Shown one piece after another: positions 1 to 8,443 of a DNA stretch of 64,000 bases. Source of the DNA: Mesoterricola sediminis (lineage in GTDB: Bacteria > Acidobacteriota > Holophagae > Holophagales > Holophagaceae); NCBI RefSeq assembly GCF_030295425.1, contig NZ_AP027081.1:3393001-3457000 (forward strand). Reading direction: 5' to 3'. A program made the position numbers and the translations under genes. A model generated the notes under the pieces. That model saw only the letters and a list, made by a program, of their open reading frames with translations, did not search any database and was not told the origin of the DNA. Position 1 is the first letter of the stretch. Every line of letters starts with the position of its first letter.

Positions 1-90
1 CAGGTCCGTGACCGGATCGGCGCCCACCGTGAAGCGGTGGAGCTCCATGTCCAGGGGCAGGTCCTTGGCCCAGAGCGGCTTATCGGACAT
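1..90 (-). CDS. argH: Argininosuccinate lyase, N-terminal 30 codons (gene continues off the window)
   Basis: The first 30 codons of a minus-strand gene are visible, beginning MSDKPLWAKDLPLDMELHRF and running on to a TVGADPVTDL stretch. This matches the opening of argininosuccinate lyase, where a 'LW...F..G.D' segment starts the fold. The enzyme splits argininosuccinate into arginine and fumarate in the cytoplasm, the last step of arginine synthesis. The start overlaps the end of the upstream deacylase gene by about 11 bases, as expected for the last gene of the arg operon. The call rests on a short N-terminus plus strong operon context. Confidence 0.75.
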   Translation of the reverse strand, partial: MSDKPLWAKDLPLDMELHRFTVGADPVTDL

Positions 91-1135
91 CGGCGGCCTC
101 CCGGGCGTAGTGCCGCGCCAGGGCGTCGTAGAAGGCGGCGCCGGCCTCCAGCTCGGCCAGGGTGATCCATTCGTCGGGGCGGTGGCTCCGGTGCGTGTCG
201 CCCGGACCCGCCTTGACGGCGGGGAGATGGGCCAGGAAGGCCCAGTCGGAGGCGGTCGCGGATCCCACCGGGGCCTTGCGGCCCGAAGCGGCGAGGGCCG
301 CCTTGACCACGGGCTGGGCGGCGTCGGTGGCGACGGCCCGGTAGCGGAGGGAGTGCACGGCCACGTCGCTCTCCAGGATCGTGCGGATCCGCTCCGCGGT
401 GGCCTCGTGGTCCAGGTTGGGCGTGGTGCGCAGGTCCACGAAGAATTCGCAGGCGTCGGGGACCATGTTCCGGGCCCGGCCGCCCTGGACCGTCGTCACC
501 TGGGCCCGGGTGGCGCCCAGCAGGGGGTGGGGTTCGAAGGTCATCCGCGCGAGGCGGTCGATGTCGCGGGCCGCCTTGTGGATGGCGTTGTCGCCCAGGC
601 CCGCGTGGGCCACGTGGGCGCTCTCGCCCCGGGCGGTGCAGCGCAGGATCAGCATGCCGCGCTGGGCGGCGCAGACGTCGAGGCCGGTGGGCTCGCCCAC
701 CACCGCGGCGTCCAGGGGGCCCAGGTCGGGCAGGATCTCCTGGATGCCCTTGCCGCCGACCTCCTCGCCGGCCACGAAGGCGAAGACGGCCCGGGCGCCC
801 CGCAGGTCCCCGAGGCGGGAGGCCGCCAGCAGCATGGCCGCGACGCAGCCCTTGGCGTCGTTGGCGCCGAGGCCCGTGAGCCGGTCCCCGTCCCAGCGGG
901 GCTTGAAGGGGTCGAAGCTCCAGCCGTCGCAGGGGGGCACGGTGTCCAGGTGGCTGACGAAGAGGATCCGGGGACCCTCGCCGCCGGTCTCGAACCACAC
1001 GCTGGGGCCGGAGCGGCGGGGCGCCAGGCCCAGGCCCTCCACGAGCCGCGCCACGTGGTCCCCGAGCGCCTGCTCGGCCCCGCTCACGCTGGGGATGGCG
1101 ACCAGGGATTCCAGGAGCGGGCCGGGTTCCATCAC
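80..1135 (-). CDS. argE: M20-family N-acyl-citrulline/ornithine deacylase (ArgE-like)
   Basis: A 351-residue M20 metallopeptidase-fold amidohydrolase. The di-zinc ligands and catalytic acids are visible: H62-x-D64 in SHLDTVPP, D93 in NDAKG, the E124-E125 pair in GEEVGGKG, and E148. In arg operons that use an N-acyl-ornithine transcarbamylase, this family removes the acyl group from N-acyl-citrulline rather than N-acetylornithine. Because the neighbouring gene is argF', I expect the citrulline substrate here. Its start overlaps the argB stop by 4 bases (ATGA), so translation is probably coupled. A LysK-type or general M20 role cannot be excluded from sequence alone. Confidence 0.85.
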   Translation of the reverse strand: MMEPGPLLESLVAIPSVSGAEQALGDHVARLVEGLGLAPRRSGPSVWFETGGEGPRILFVSHLDTVPPCDGWSFDPFKPRWDGDRLTGLGANDAKGCVAAMLLAASRLGDLRGARAVFAFVAGEEVGGKGIQEILPDLGPLDAAVVGEPTGLDVCAAQRGMLILRCTARGESAHVAHAGLGDNAIHKAARDIDRLARMTFEPHPLLGATRAQVTTVQGGRARNMVPDACEFFVDLRTTPNLDHEATAERIRTILESDVAVHSLRYRAVATDAAQPVVKAALAASGRKAPVGSATASDWAFLAHLPAVKAGPGDTHRSHRPDEWITLAELEAGAAFYDALARHYAREAADVR

Positions 1136-2007
1136 GGAGCCACCTCGTGCTTGTCGGACACGATCATGGTCCCGCTGCCCTCGTTCGTGAAGACCTCCGC
1201 GAGGATCGCGTCGGAGCGGCTGCCGGAGACCAGGTGGACGCTGCCCACCCCGGCGGCGAGCGCACGCTTGGCCGCCGCGATCTTGGGCTTCATGCCGCCC
1301 TGGATGACCGGCTTCAGCTCCTCGAGGGTGGCCAGGTCCGCCAGGGGCACCAGGCTGCTGGCGTCCTTCAGGTCCCGCATGAGGCCGGGCACCTTGAGGA
1401 TGAAGAACAGCTTCTCCACGCCCAGGGCCGCCGCGATCTCGGCGGCGACGGTGTCGGCGTTGGTGTTGAGCACCTCGCCTTCCTCCGTGGCGGAGAAGGG
1501 CGCGACGACGGGCACGAAGCCCCCGTCCAGGAGGGTCTTCAGCAGGGCGGGGTCCACGGACGCCACGTCCCCGACCATGCCGTAGTCCACGGGCACGGGG
1601 CTGCGCCGGGTCGACTTGACCAGGCCCGCGTCCTGGCCGGAGATGCCCACGGCCGGAAGCCCGGCCGCCTGGAGGGCGGCCAGGAGGCCCATCTGGATGC
1701 GGCCCTTGAAGGCCATCTTGGCGGCGTCCAGGACCCCCGGCGGGGTCACGCGGCGTCCCTCCACCTTCTCGGTGGGGAGGCCCAGGCGCTCGCAGAGGGC
1801 GTCGAGGCCGGTGCCTCCGCCGTGGACGATGACGAGGGGGATGGAGAAGCTCCAGAGCAGGGCCAGCTGGCCGCAGACGGAACGGCAGAGGGCCTCGTCC
1901 TCCAGGATGTCCCCGCCCAGCTTCACGACGAAGGGGCGGTTCCGGAAGCGGCGCACGTAGACGGCGGCGTTGTGGAGCGCGGCGAAGGGATGGGCGGTCC
2001 GGGGCAT
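1132..2007 (-). CDS. argB: N-acylglutamate kinase
   Basis: A 291-residue amino-acid-kinase-fold protein. It shows the phosphate-binding VVKLGGDIL near residue 28, the VIVHGGGTGLD segment near residue 60, VLNTNADTVAAEIA near residue 180, and the ATP-site GGMKPKIAAAKRA near residue 237. It phosphorylates the gamma-carboxyl of N-acetylglutamate, or N-succinylglutamate if the pathway is succinylated. The gene follows argF' by one base and overlaps the deacylase gene. It should be repressed by ArgR with the rest of the operon. The family length is normal and nothing looks broken. Confidence 0.93.
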   Translation of the reverse strand: MPRTAHPFAALHNAAVYVRRFRNRPFVVKLGGDILEDEALCRSVCGQLALLWSFSIPLVIVHGGGTGLDALCERLGLPTEKVEGRRVTPPGVLDAAKMAFKGRIQMGLLAALQAAGLPAVGISGQDAGLVKSTRRSPVPVDYGMVGDVASVDPALLKTLLDGGFVPVVAPFSATEEGEVLNTNADTVAAEIAAALGVEKLFFILKVPGLMRDLKDASSLVPLADLATLEELKPVIQGGMKPKIAAAKRALAAGVGSVHLVSGSRSDAILAEVFTNEGSGTMIVSDKHEVAP

Positions 2008-2008
2008 G

Positions 2009-3001
2009 TCAGGCCTCCAGCAGCCACTGCAGCAGGGCCCGCTGCACGTGGAAACGGTTCTCGGCCTCGTCCACGACGCGGCTCCAGGGCCCGTCCAGGA
2101 CGCCGTCGGCGACCTCGACGTTCCTCCGCACGGGGAGGCAGTGCATGAAGATGGCGTCCGCGGCGGCCTTGGCCATGATCTCCGGAGAGGTCATCCACGC
2201 GGGGAAGGCCTTGACGGCCTCGGGCCCCAGGGGGCCGCCGGTGGCCGGGCCCCAGGCCTTCGCGTAGACGACGCGGCTGTCCTTGACGGCCTCGTCCAGG
2301 TCCTGGGTGAAGGCGACGCTGCCGCCGGCCTCCTTCGCCAGGGCCTCGGCCTGGGCCTGGACCTCGGGCTGGAGCTCGAAGCCCTTGGGATGGGCCACCC
2401 GCACCTCGCAGCCGGCGGCCGCGGCGGTGAGGAGGAAGCTGTTGGGCACGGCCTTGGGCAGGGGCTTGATGTGGGGCGCCCAGCTCAGGGTCACGGGCAG
2501 GCCCTTGGTGGTCCCGAAGGTCTCCCGGGCGGTCATGAGGTCGGCGAGGCCCTGGCAGGGGTGCTCCCGGGCGCTCTCCATGCTCAGGGTGGGGACGGTG
2601 GCGAAGTTCCGGAACCCGTTCATGACGGGATCCTTGTGATCCTCCGCGTCGTCGGTGTTGCCGGCGAAGGTGCGCACCGCCAGCACGTCCACGTAGCGGC
2701 TCAGGACCGGCGCGGCCTCGCGGATGTGCTCGGCCCGGTCCCCGTCCATGACGGCGCCCGCGCGGTCCTCCAGCTTCCAGACCCCGTTGCCCACCTCCAG
2801 CACGATGCTGGAACCGCCGCCCCGGGCCATGCAGGCCTCGAAGGAGGCGCGGGTGCGCAGGCTGGGGTTGAAGAAGACCATGCCGAGGATCTTGTCGACC
2901 AGGTGCTTCGGGTGCGGCCCCTGCTTCCACTGGATGGCCTGGGCCAGGACCTTCTCGAGGCCCTCGACGCCGAGGTCGCTGATGCCGGTTGCATGCCTCA
3001 T
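2009..3001 (-). CDS. argF': N-acyl-ornithine carbamoyltransferase (ArgF' type)
   Basis: A 330-residue transcarbamylase. The carbamoyl-phosphate loop FFNPSLRTRASF is at residues 43-54, HPCQ at 147-150 and HCLPVRRN at 287-294. The KPLPKAVPNSF segment near residue 179 is typical of the AOTCase/SOTCase branch (Xanthomonas ArgF', Bacteroides ArgF') and unlike ordinary ornithine transcarbamylase. It transfers carbamoyl phosphate to an N-acylated ornithine, giving N-acyl-citrulline for the ArgE-like enzyme next door. The residue remembered as setting acyl choice aligns with Pro98, as in the succinyl-specific Bacteroides enzyme, and position 296 is Glu where Xanthomonas has a carboxylated Lys. Acetyl versus succinyl is therefore unresolved. 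Confidence 0.88.
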   Translation of the reverse strand: MRHATGISDLGVEGLEKVLAQAIQWKQGPHPKHLVDKILGMVFFNPSLRTRASFEACMARGGGSSIVLEVGNGVWKLEDRAGAVMDGDRAEHIREAAPVLSRYVDVLAVRTFAGNTDDAEDHKDPVMNGFRNFATVPTLSMESAREHPCQGLADLMTARETFGTTKGLPVTLSWAPHIKPLPKAVPNSFLLTAAAAGCEVRVAHPKGFELQPEVQAQAEALAKEAGGSVAFTQDLDEAVKDSRVVYAKAWGPATGGPLGPEAVKAFPAWMTSPEIMAKAAADAIFMHCLPVRRNVEVADGVLDGPWSRVVDEAENRFHVQRALLQWLLEA

Positions 3002-3003
3002 GT

Positions 3004-4170
3004 TCAGTTCTCCTTGCCGAATGCGGTGACGGCCTCGGCCAGCGCGTCCACGGCGGCCTGGGTCAGGGTGAGGGGGGGCATCAGGCGCAGCGCGTCCGGG
3101 TCGGAGCTCCCGCCGACGAGGATCCGATGCGTCTGCAGGTGCGCCTTGAGGGCCTTGGCCCTGCCCGGGACCACGAGGCCCAGCAGCAGGCCCGCGCCCC
3201 GGACCTCGGTGACGCAGGTGCCGGCCAGGGCCTTCCGGATCGCCGCCTCCCGCGCCAGGGCGTTCTGGAGGAGGCCCTCCTGCCGGATCACCTGGAGGGT
3301 GGCGATGAGGGCGGCGCAGGCGATGGGCCCGCCGCCGAAGGTGCTGCCCAGGTCCCCGGGCCGGATGCAGGCCGCCGTCTCGGAGCCCAGCAGGATGGCG
3401 CCCATGGGCACGCCGGAGGCGAGGCCCTTGGCCGAGGTGACGATGTCGGGGCGGACGCCGTGGAGGCCGGCCGCGTAGGGGTGCCCGAGCCGGCCCACGC
3501 CGGTCTGGACCTCGTCGTAGATCAGCAGGGCGCCCTCGGCCAGGGTCTTGGCCCGGAGGGCCTGGAGGAACTCGGGCGTCGCGGGCCGGATGCCGGACAT
3601 GCTCTGGATGGGCTCGAGGATGACGCCGGCCACGTCGGAGAAGTCCGCCGCCGCCAGGGCCTCCAGGTCGTTCCAGGGCAGGCGCAGGCAGGGCGCCAGG
3701 AGACCCTCGTAGGGGCCGGTGATGGGGGGGTCGTCGGTGACGGAGAGGGCCAGCAGGGTCCGGCCGTGCCAGCCGCCCTGGAAGGCCGCGAAGCGCTTCC
3801 GGCCCGTGATCCGGCAGGCCATCTTGAGGGCGTTCTCGTTGGCCTCCGCCCCGCTGTTGCAGAAGAAGATGGAGCTCAGCCCCGTCTCCCGGCCCGAGGC
3901 CGTGAAGGCCAGGAGCTCCTGGGCGGCCCGGCTGCGGACCGGCAGTTCGGCGGCGGTGCTGTAGAAGATCAGCTCCTTCGCCTGCGCGGCCACCGCCTCC
4001 GCCACCCGGGGGTGGGCGTGGCCGGTGCTGGCGACGCAGTGGCCGCCGTAGAAGTCCCAGTAGCTCTGCCCGAGCGGGTCGAAAACGCGGTCGTTCTCGC
4101 CCCGCAGCAGCGGGAAGGGGAAGGGGGTGTAGGTGGGGAGGAGGGCGGGAGCCTGCAAATTTGCGTTCAT
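3004..4170 (-). CDS. argD: N-acylornithine aminotransferase
   Basis: A class-III PLP aminotransferase of 388 residues. Visible marks are the PLP-phosphate loop FFCNSGAEANENALK, the cofactor-stacking GGWHGRT, the PLP-ring aspartate in IYDEVQTGVGR, and the Schiff-base lysine in TSAKGLASGVP. It makes N-acylornithine from N-acylglutamate semialdehyde using glutamate. I chose the start MNANLQAP, because the longer reading frame to 4,218 runs back through the TTGCA repeats of the control region. It is the promoter-proximal gene of the arg operon, 2 bases ahead of argF'. Confidence 0.92.
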   Translation of the reverse strand: MNANLQAPALLPTYTPFPFPLLRGENDRVFDPLGQSYWDFYGGHCVASTGHAHPRVAEAVAAQAKELIFYSTAAELPVRSRAAQELLAFTASGRETGLSSIFFCNSGAEANENALKMACRITGRKRFAAFQGGWHGRTLLALSVTDDPPITGPYEGLLAPCLRLPWNDLEALAAADFSDVAGVILEPIQSMSGIRPATPEFLQALRAKTLAEGALLIYDEVQTGVGRLGHPYAAGLHGVRPDIVTSAKGLASGVPMGAILLGSETAACIRPGDLGSTFGGGPIACAALIATLQVIRQEGLLQNALAREAAIRKALAGTCVTEVRGAGLLLGLVVPGRAKALKAHLQTHRILVGGSSDPDALRLMPPLTLTQAAVDALAEAVTAFGKEN

Positions 4171-4314
4171 GGAATGCAAATACCCGGAAATACCGGCAAC
4201 ATGTTGCAAATTGTGCACCCGTCCAGGAGGGGGGTCAAGTAAGAAATTCAGCCTTTTTCAGCTTTTCCACAAAGTCTCCCCCAACCCAGGCGGTTGCAAT
4301 TTCCTGCAATTGAT
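4154..4314. promoter_or_regulatory. Divergent argD/argR control region with repeated TTGCA-type motifs
   Basis: The gap between the divergent argD and argR genes is AT-richer than its surroundings and holds several related short motifs. They are GCAAATTTGC (a perfect 10-base palindrome at 4,155-4,164, at the argD start), TGCAAAT at about 4,175, TTGCAAATTGTGCA at about 4,204, and TTGCAATTTCCTGCAA at 4,294-4,309, about 20 bases before the argR start. Clustered, partly palindromic repeats beside argR fit operator sites for ArgR acting on both operons. They do not match the E. coli ARG box closely, so the assignment is by position. Confidence 0.5.
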
Positions 4315-4328
4315 CCCACATTGGCTCC

Positions 4329-4739
4329 ATGAACCTGGACGAGGCCATTCTCAGCCACCTTTCCCGGCGGCCCATCACCGAACAAGCGGACCTGCTCGCC
4401 CTCCTGAAGACGGAGGGCTACGACCTCACCCTGTCCACCCTGTCCCGCCACTTCAAGAAGCTGAACGTGCGCAAGGAGGACGGCCGCTACCAGCGGATGC
4501 GGCCCGCCGCGGTCCCGACCCACCCCTTCACCCTCCAGAAGGTCCCCCCCATCCTCATCGTCGTGAAGACCACCCCCGGCTTCGCCCAGCCCATGGCCCT
4601 CGCCCTGGACCAGGCCGCCCTGCCCTCCCTGGCCGGCACGATCGCTGGTGACGACACCATTTTCCTGGCGCCGCGGGAGGCGGCCCTCCTCGACCGCCTG
4701 GAGCAGGAGGTCCGGGGCCGCCTCGCCATGGGCCTCTGA
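4329..4739 (+). CDS. argR: Arginine repressor ArgR
   Basis: A 136-residue ArgR/AhrC protein. The N-terminal winged helix contains the recognition segment TLSTLSRHFKKLNVRKEDGRY at about residues 37-57. The C-terminal hexamerisation and arginine-binding domain contains PGFAQPMALALDQ and the family hallmark GTIAGDDTIFLAPR. With arginine bound, this family represses arg genes. It is transcribed divergently from the arg operon through the repeat-rich gap, so autoregulation is likely. There is no clear Shine-Dalgarno sequence before the ATG. Confidence 0.93.
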   Translation: MNLDEAILSHLSRRPITEQADLLALLKTEGYDLTLSTLSRHFKKLNVRKEDGRYQRMRPAAVPTHPFTLQKVPPILIVVKTTPGFAQPMALALDQAALPSLAGTIAGDDTIFLAPREAALLDRLEQEVRGRLAMGL

Positions 4740-4773
4740 GCCGCCCCCGGGGTCCGGACCGAAGGAACCGTTC

Positions 4774-5166
4774 ATGTCCCTCCTCAAAGACTTCAAGGCG
4801 TTCATCGCCCGGGGGAACGTGGTGGACCTGGCGGTGGCCGTCGTCGTGGGCGGCTCCTTCCAGACGATCGTCAAGGCCTTCGTCAGCGGCATCATCATGC
4901 CCATCGTGAGCTACGTGATGCCGCCCGAAATGGCCTGGGAGGAGTGGACCCTCGGCCGGCTCCGCATCGGCCTGGTCCTGGGCGACATCCTCAACTTCCT
5001 CATCACCTCCGCCGTGGTCTTCCTGCTCTTCGTCAAGTCCGTCGCCCTCATCAAGCGCCTCGAGGGGGAGACCCCCCCGCCCCCGACCACCAAGACCTGC
5101 CCCGAATGCCGCGAGACCATTCCGATTGAGGCAACCCGGTGTAAATTCTGCACTTCCAAACTCTGA
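4774..5166 (+). CDS. mscL: Large-conductance mechanosensitive channel with C-terminal zinc ribbon
   Basis: A 130-residue MscL. The amphipathic N-terminus and first membrane helix are seen in MSLLKDFKAFIARGNVVDLAVAVVVGGSF, and the second helix in the LVLGDILNFLITSAVVFLLFV region. It releases solutes through the inner membrane on osmotic downshock. The C-terminus ends in a CPEC...CKFC four-cysteine knuckle (about residues 109-128), which could bind zinc in the cytoplasmic bundle. E. coli MscL lacks this tail. The start is set by the MSLLKDF homology; the upstream GAAGGAACC may serve as ribosome-binding site. Confidence 0.93.
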   Translation: MSLLKDFKAFIARGNVVDLAVAVVVGGSFQTIVKAFVSGIIMPIVSYVMPPEMAWEEWTLGRLRIGLVLGDILNFLITSAVVFLLFVKSVALIKRLEGETPPPPTTKTCPECRETIPIEATRCKFCTSKL

Positions 5167-5318
5167 TCCAGGCTCCATCCGATCGCTCGGTGGGCCCGAA
5201 TGTTAAGAAATTAAAAAAAGAGTCTTCGCATCCGAAATTCTGCCGACTGAAAGGTTGCTGGAAGGAACCGGTGCCCGGTCCCTGGCCATGACCAGCGCCC
5301 GCCCGTCCAGGAGCCCCC

Positions 5319-6635
5319 ATGCGAAGACTCTTCAAGAGCCTGTACGTCCAGGTGATCGTCGCCGTGGTGCTCGGCGCCCTCCTCGGGTTCTTCAAACCGG
5401 ACGTAGGCGCGTCCATGCGGCCGTTGGGTGAAGGGTTCATCAAGCTGGTGAAGATGCTCATCGCGCCGATCATCTTCCTGACCGTCGTCATGGGCATCGC
5501 CAAGATGGGCGACATGAAGAAGGTGGGCCGGGTCGGGGGCAAGGGCCTCCTCTACTTCGAGGTCCTCACCACGGTGGCCCTCGCCATCGGCCTGGTCATC
5601 GCCAACGTCTTCAAGCCCGGCGCCGGCATGAACATCAACCCGGCCTCCCTGGACGCCAAGGCCATCGCCGCCTACACCCACGGCGCCCACCTGACGACCA
5701 CCGAATTCATCATGAACATCATCCCCAAGGACGTGGCCGACGCCTTCGCCAAGGGGGACATCCTCCAGATCCTCCTGTTCTCCATGCTCTTCGGGAGCGC
5801 CCTGGCCTTCGTGAAGGCCGACGGCCTCCCCGTGATGAAGTTCCTGGACGCCCTCAACAAGGTCTTCTTCCGCATCGTGGCCGTGGTCATGCGCCTCGCC
5901 CCCATCGGCGCCTTCGGCGCCATGGCCTTCACCGTCGGCAAGTACGGGCTCCACACCCTGGTCAGCCTGGGCAAGCTCATCGCGTGCTTCTACGCCACGA
6001 GCCTCCTGTTCGTCGTGCTCGTCCTCGGCCTCGTCATGCGGTGGGCGGGCCTCTCCGTCTTCAAGTTCCTGCGCTACATCCGGGAGGAGATCCTCATCGT
6101 GCTGGGCACCAGCTCCTCGGAGTCGGCCCTGCCCCTGATGATGGAGAAGATGGAGCGCCTGGGCTGCTCCAAGTCGGTGGTGGGCATGGTGATCCCCATG
6201 GGCTACTCCTTCAACCTGGACGGCACCTCCATCTACCTGACCCTCGCCGCCCTGTTCATCGCCCAGGCCACCAACACCCCCGTCACCCTGGGCCAGCAGC
6301 TCTACATCCTGGCCATCCTGCTCCTCACCTCCAAGGGGGCCGCGGCGGTGACCGGGGGCGGGTTCATCACCCTGGCGGCCACCCTCTCCGTCACCGGCAA
6401 CATCCCCGTGGCGGGCCTGGCCCTCCTCCTGGGCATCGACCGCTTCATGAGCGAGGCCCGCGCCATCACGAACCTCATCGGCAACGGCATCGCCTCCGTG
6501 GCCGTCAGCAAGTGGGAGGGCGAGCTGGACCTCGCCCGGGCCCGCTACTTCCTGGATCATCCCAAGGTCGTGGAGGAGGAGGAGTACGAGGCCAGCCGCA
6601 TCCCCGACCACCCCGGCGTCCCCCAGGAGGCCTGA
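5319..6635 (+). CDS. dctA: C4-dicarboxylate:cation symporter (DctA type)
   Basis: A 438-residue member of the DAACS (dicarboxylate/amino acid:cation symporter) family. The serine-rich re-entrant motif SSSESALP, the NLDGTSIY signature in TM7, and [17 protein letters not shown] of the substrate-binding TM8 are all present, the last being the DctA-type version. It takes up succinate, fumarate or malate across the inner membrane. It lies about 60 bases upstream of the citrate lyase operon, so it may import or exchange dicarboxylates for citrate fermentation. GltP-like glutamate transport is a less likely alternative. Confidence 0.85.
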   Translation: MRRLFKSLYVQVIVAVVLGALLGFFKPDVGASMRPLGEGFIKLVKMLIAPIIFLTVVMGIAKMGDMKKVGRVGGKGLLYFEVLTTVALAIGLVIANVFKPGAGMNINPASLDAKAIAAYTHGAHLTTTEFIMNIIPKDVADAFAKGDILQILLFSMLFGSALAFVKADGLPVMKFLDALNKVFFRIVAVVMRLAPIGAFGAMAFTVGKYGLHTLVSLGKLIACFYATSLLFVVLVLGLVMRWAGLSVFKFLRYIREEILIVLGTSSSESALPLMMEKMERLGCSKSVVGMVIPMGYSFNLDGTSIYLTLAALFIAQATNTPVTLGQQLYILAILLLTSKGAAAVTGGGFITLAATLSVTGNIPVAGLALLLGIDRFMSEARAITNLIGNGIASVAVSKWEGELDLARARYFLDHPKVVEEEEYEASRIPDHPGVPQEA

Positions 6636-6696
6636 TCCGCGCGCGGGCGCGCTTGGTGACGAACAGCACATTTCCGGCCGGGCAGGCACGCCGAAA

Positions 6697-7710
6697 ATGC
6701 GTAGGCTGGAAGTCCAGGTGAGACCCGGACCGGAGCCTGCCTTGATCGACCATCCCACTGAGCGCGAAGCCAGGGCCTTCGTCGAAGGCCACGGGCTCCG
6801 CTATGAACCCGGCGCCGACGCCTGGGCCGGGCTCTACGAGGACGGCCGGCTTGTCGCCGTGGGCGCCCGGGCGGGCCAGGTCCTCAAGATGTTCGCCATC
6901 GCCCCCGAGCACCAGGGCACCGATGCCCTGGGGCAGCTGGTGACGGAACTCCGGGCCTCGGCCGCCGCCGCCGGCCACGAGACCCTCTTCGTCTTCACCG
7001 CCCCGGCCAACGCCCCCAGCTTCGAGGCCCTCACCTTCCGCCTCCTGGCGGCCCACGGCCCGGCCGTCCTCCTGGAGCACGGCCCCGGGCTTGCCGCCTG
7101 GCTGGAGCGCCAGGCGCCCCTCGTCCGGCCGGGCCGGAACGGGGCCATCGTCATGAACGCCAATCCCTTCACCCGGGGGCACCAGTACCTGGCGGAGACC
7201 GCCGCCGCCCGGGTCGATCACCTCTACCTGTTCGTGGTCGCCGAGGACCGGTCGGCCTTCCCCTACGCCACCCGGCTCCGCCTCGCCCGGGAGGGCACCG
7301 CCCACCTCCCCAACGTGACGGTGCTGGGCACCGGGCCCTACGCCGTCTCGGCCGCGACCTTCCCCACCTACTTCCTCAAGCGCCTGGAGGCCGGCGCCGA
7401 GGCCCAGATGGGCCTGGACCTGGACCTCTTCGGGCGGCGCATCGCCCCCGCCTTCCACATCGCGGCGCGCTTCGCCGGGGAGGAGCCCCGCTGCCCCCTG
7501 ACCGCGGCGTACAACCGGGCCATGGCCGAACTCCTGCCGCCCCTGGGCGTGGCCGTGGAGATCGTGCCCCGCCTGGAGGCGGACGGCGCGCCGGTGAGCG
7601 CGTCCCGCGTGCGGGAGGCCCTGGCCGCCGGCGACGGGGCCGCCCTGCCCGCCCTCGTCCCGCCCACCACCCTCGCCCATCTGAAGCTCACCAAGGAACC
7701 CCAGCCATGA
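6697..7710 (+). CDS. citC: Citrate lyase ligase ([citrate (pro-3S)-lyase] ligase)
   Basis: A 337-residue CitC. The first 130 residues carry a GNAT-like region (LKMFAIAPEHQGTDALGQLV). The rest is a nucleotidylyltransferase domain with IVMNANPFTRGHQYL, the HxGH-type nucleotide site, and an SASRVREAL segment near the end. It uses acetate and ATP to acetylate the thiol of the citrate lyase prosthetic group and so switches the lyase on. It is the first gene of a compact operon, and its stop overlaps the citD start by 4 bases. No obvious Shine-Dalgarno precedes the ATG, so the exact start is a little uncertain. Confidence 0.93.
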   Translation: MRRLEVQVRPGPEPALIDHPTEREARAFVEGHGLRYEPGADAWAGLYEDGRLVAVGARAGQVLKMFAIAPEHQGTDALGQLVTELRASAAAAGHETLFVFTAPANAPSFEALTFRLLAAHGPAVLLEHGPGLAAWLERQAPLVRPGRNGAIVMNANPFTRGHQYLAETAAARVDHLYLFVVAEDRSAFPYATRLRLAREGTAHLPNVTVLGTGPYAVSAATFPTYFLKRLEAGAEAQMGLDLDLFGRRIAPAFHIAARFAGEEPRCPLTAAYNRAMAELLPPLGVAVEIVPRLEADGAPVSASRVREALAAGDGAALPALVPPTTLAHLKLTKEPQP

Positions 7711-7970
7711 ACATACGAAAAAAGGCGACCGCCGGGACCATGCAGTCCAGCGACCTCGTCGTCGTCGTGGAGCCCGCCGAGGGCCTCGTGATCGACATCG
7801 AGTCCACCGTCAAGAAGCAGTTCGAGCACCTCATCCGGGCGCGCATCGAGGCGACCCTGGAGACGCTCGGCGTCACCTCCGGACGGATCCACGTCTCCGA
7901 CCGGGGCGCGCTGGACTACGCCATCGCCGCCCGGGTCGAGGCCGCCGTCCGCCGCGCGGACCAGGAGTAG
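7707..7970 (+). CDS. citD: Citrate lyase acyl carrier protein (gamma subunit)
   Basis: An 87-residue CitD. The AGTMQSSDLVV segment places the prosthetic-group serine at Ser14, the expected position, and the GALDYAIAARVEAAV tail matches the family end. The triphosphoribosyl-dephospho-CoA arm on this serine carries the acetyl or citryl group between the alpha and beta subunits. The gene overlaps citC and is 2 bases ahead of the PPC-domain gene. Length and key residue are intact. Confidence 0.95.
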   Translation: MNIRKKATAGTMQSSDLVVVVEPAEGLVIDIESTVKKQFEHLIRARIEATLETLGVTSGRIHVSDRGALDYAIAARVEAAVRRADQE

Positions 7971-7972
7971 CC

Positions 7973-8443
7973 ATGGACAAGATCTGGCATCGCGAGTGCG
8001 TCACCGGACGCCGCTTCATCATCAAGATCGAGCCCGGGGCCAACCTGGCCGAGAGCATCCTGGCCTTCGCCGCCTGCAAGGAGCTCCCCTTCGCCTCCCT
8101 CGTCTCCGCCGTGGGCTCCGTCCGCAACGTGGTGTTCCGGGACATCCAGACCGGGGCCCACCTGCCCATGACCGAGCCGCGCATCCGCACCCACCGCGTC
8201 GAGGGCCCCCTCGAGATGCTGGGCCTCCAGGGCAACATCGCCCCCGGGCCCGAGCGCCGCCTCCACGGCCAGTTCTACTTCCTGGGCTCCAAGGCCAGCG
8301 GCGAGGTCGTCGGCGGCCGGCTCGTGGAGGCCGAGGTCTTCGGCACCTGCGAGATCGTGCTGGCCGAATACCTCGTCCAGGGCATCGAGCGCTACCACTC
8401 GGCCTCCAGCGGGGTCGACACGCTGTATTTCGAGGAGGAATGA
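7973..8443 (+). CDS. PPC-domain (DUF296) protein inside the citrate lyase operon
   Basis: A 156-residue PPC/DUF296 domain protein, with IKIEPGANLAESILAFAACKEL, SAVGSVRNVVFRD, GLQGNIAPG, HGQFYFLGSKASGEVVGGRLVEAEVFGTCEIVL in order. This fold forms trimers. In plants it is joined to AT-hooks, while bacterial stand-alone members have no settled function. It sits between citD and citE, 2 bases after citD and overlapping citE, so it is co-transcribed. That position is not part of the textbook cit operon. A regulator or small-molecule-binding role is possible, but nothing here fixes it. Confidence 0.8.
   Translation: MDKIWHRECVTGRRFIIKIEPGANLAESILAFAACKELPFASLVSAVGSVRNVVFRDIQTGAHLPMTEPRIRTHRVEGPLEMLGLQGNIAPGPERRLHGQFYFLGSKASGEVVGGRLVEAEVFGTCEIVLAEYLVQGIERYHSASSGVDTLYFEEE

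Noticed and set aside
8-1585. Long plus-strand frame across argE/argB
   Set aside because: It is the antisense shadow of high-GC genes: Gly/Arg/Val-rich with no domain, while the minus-strand genes carry all catalytic motifs.
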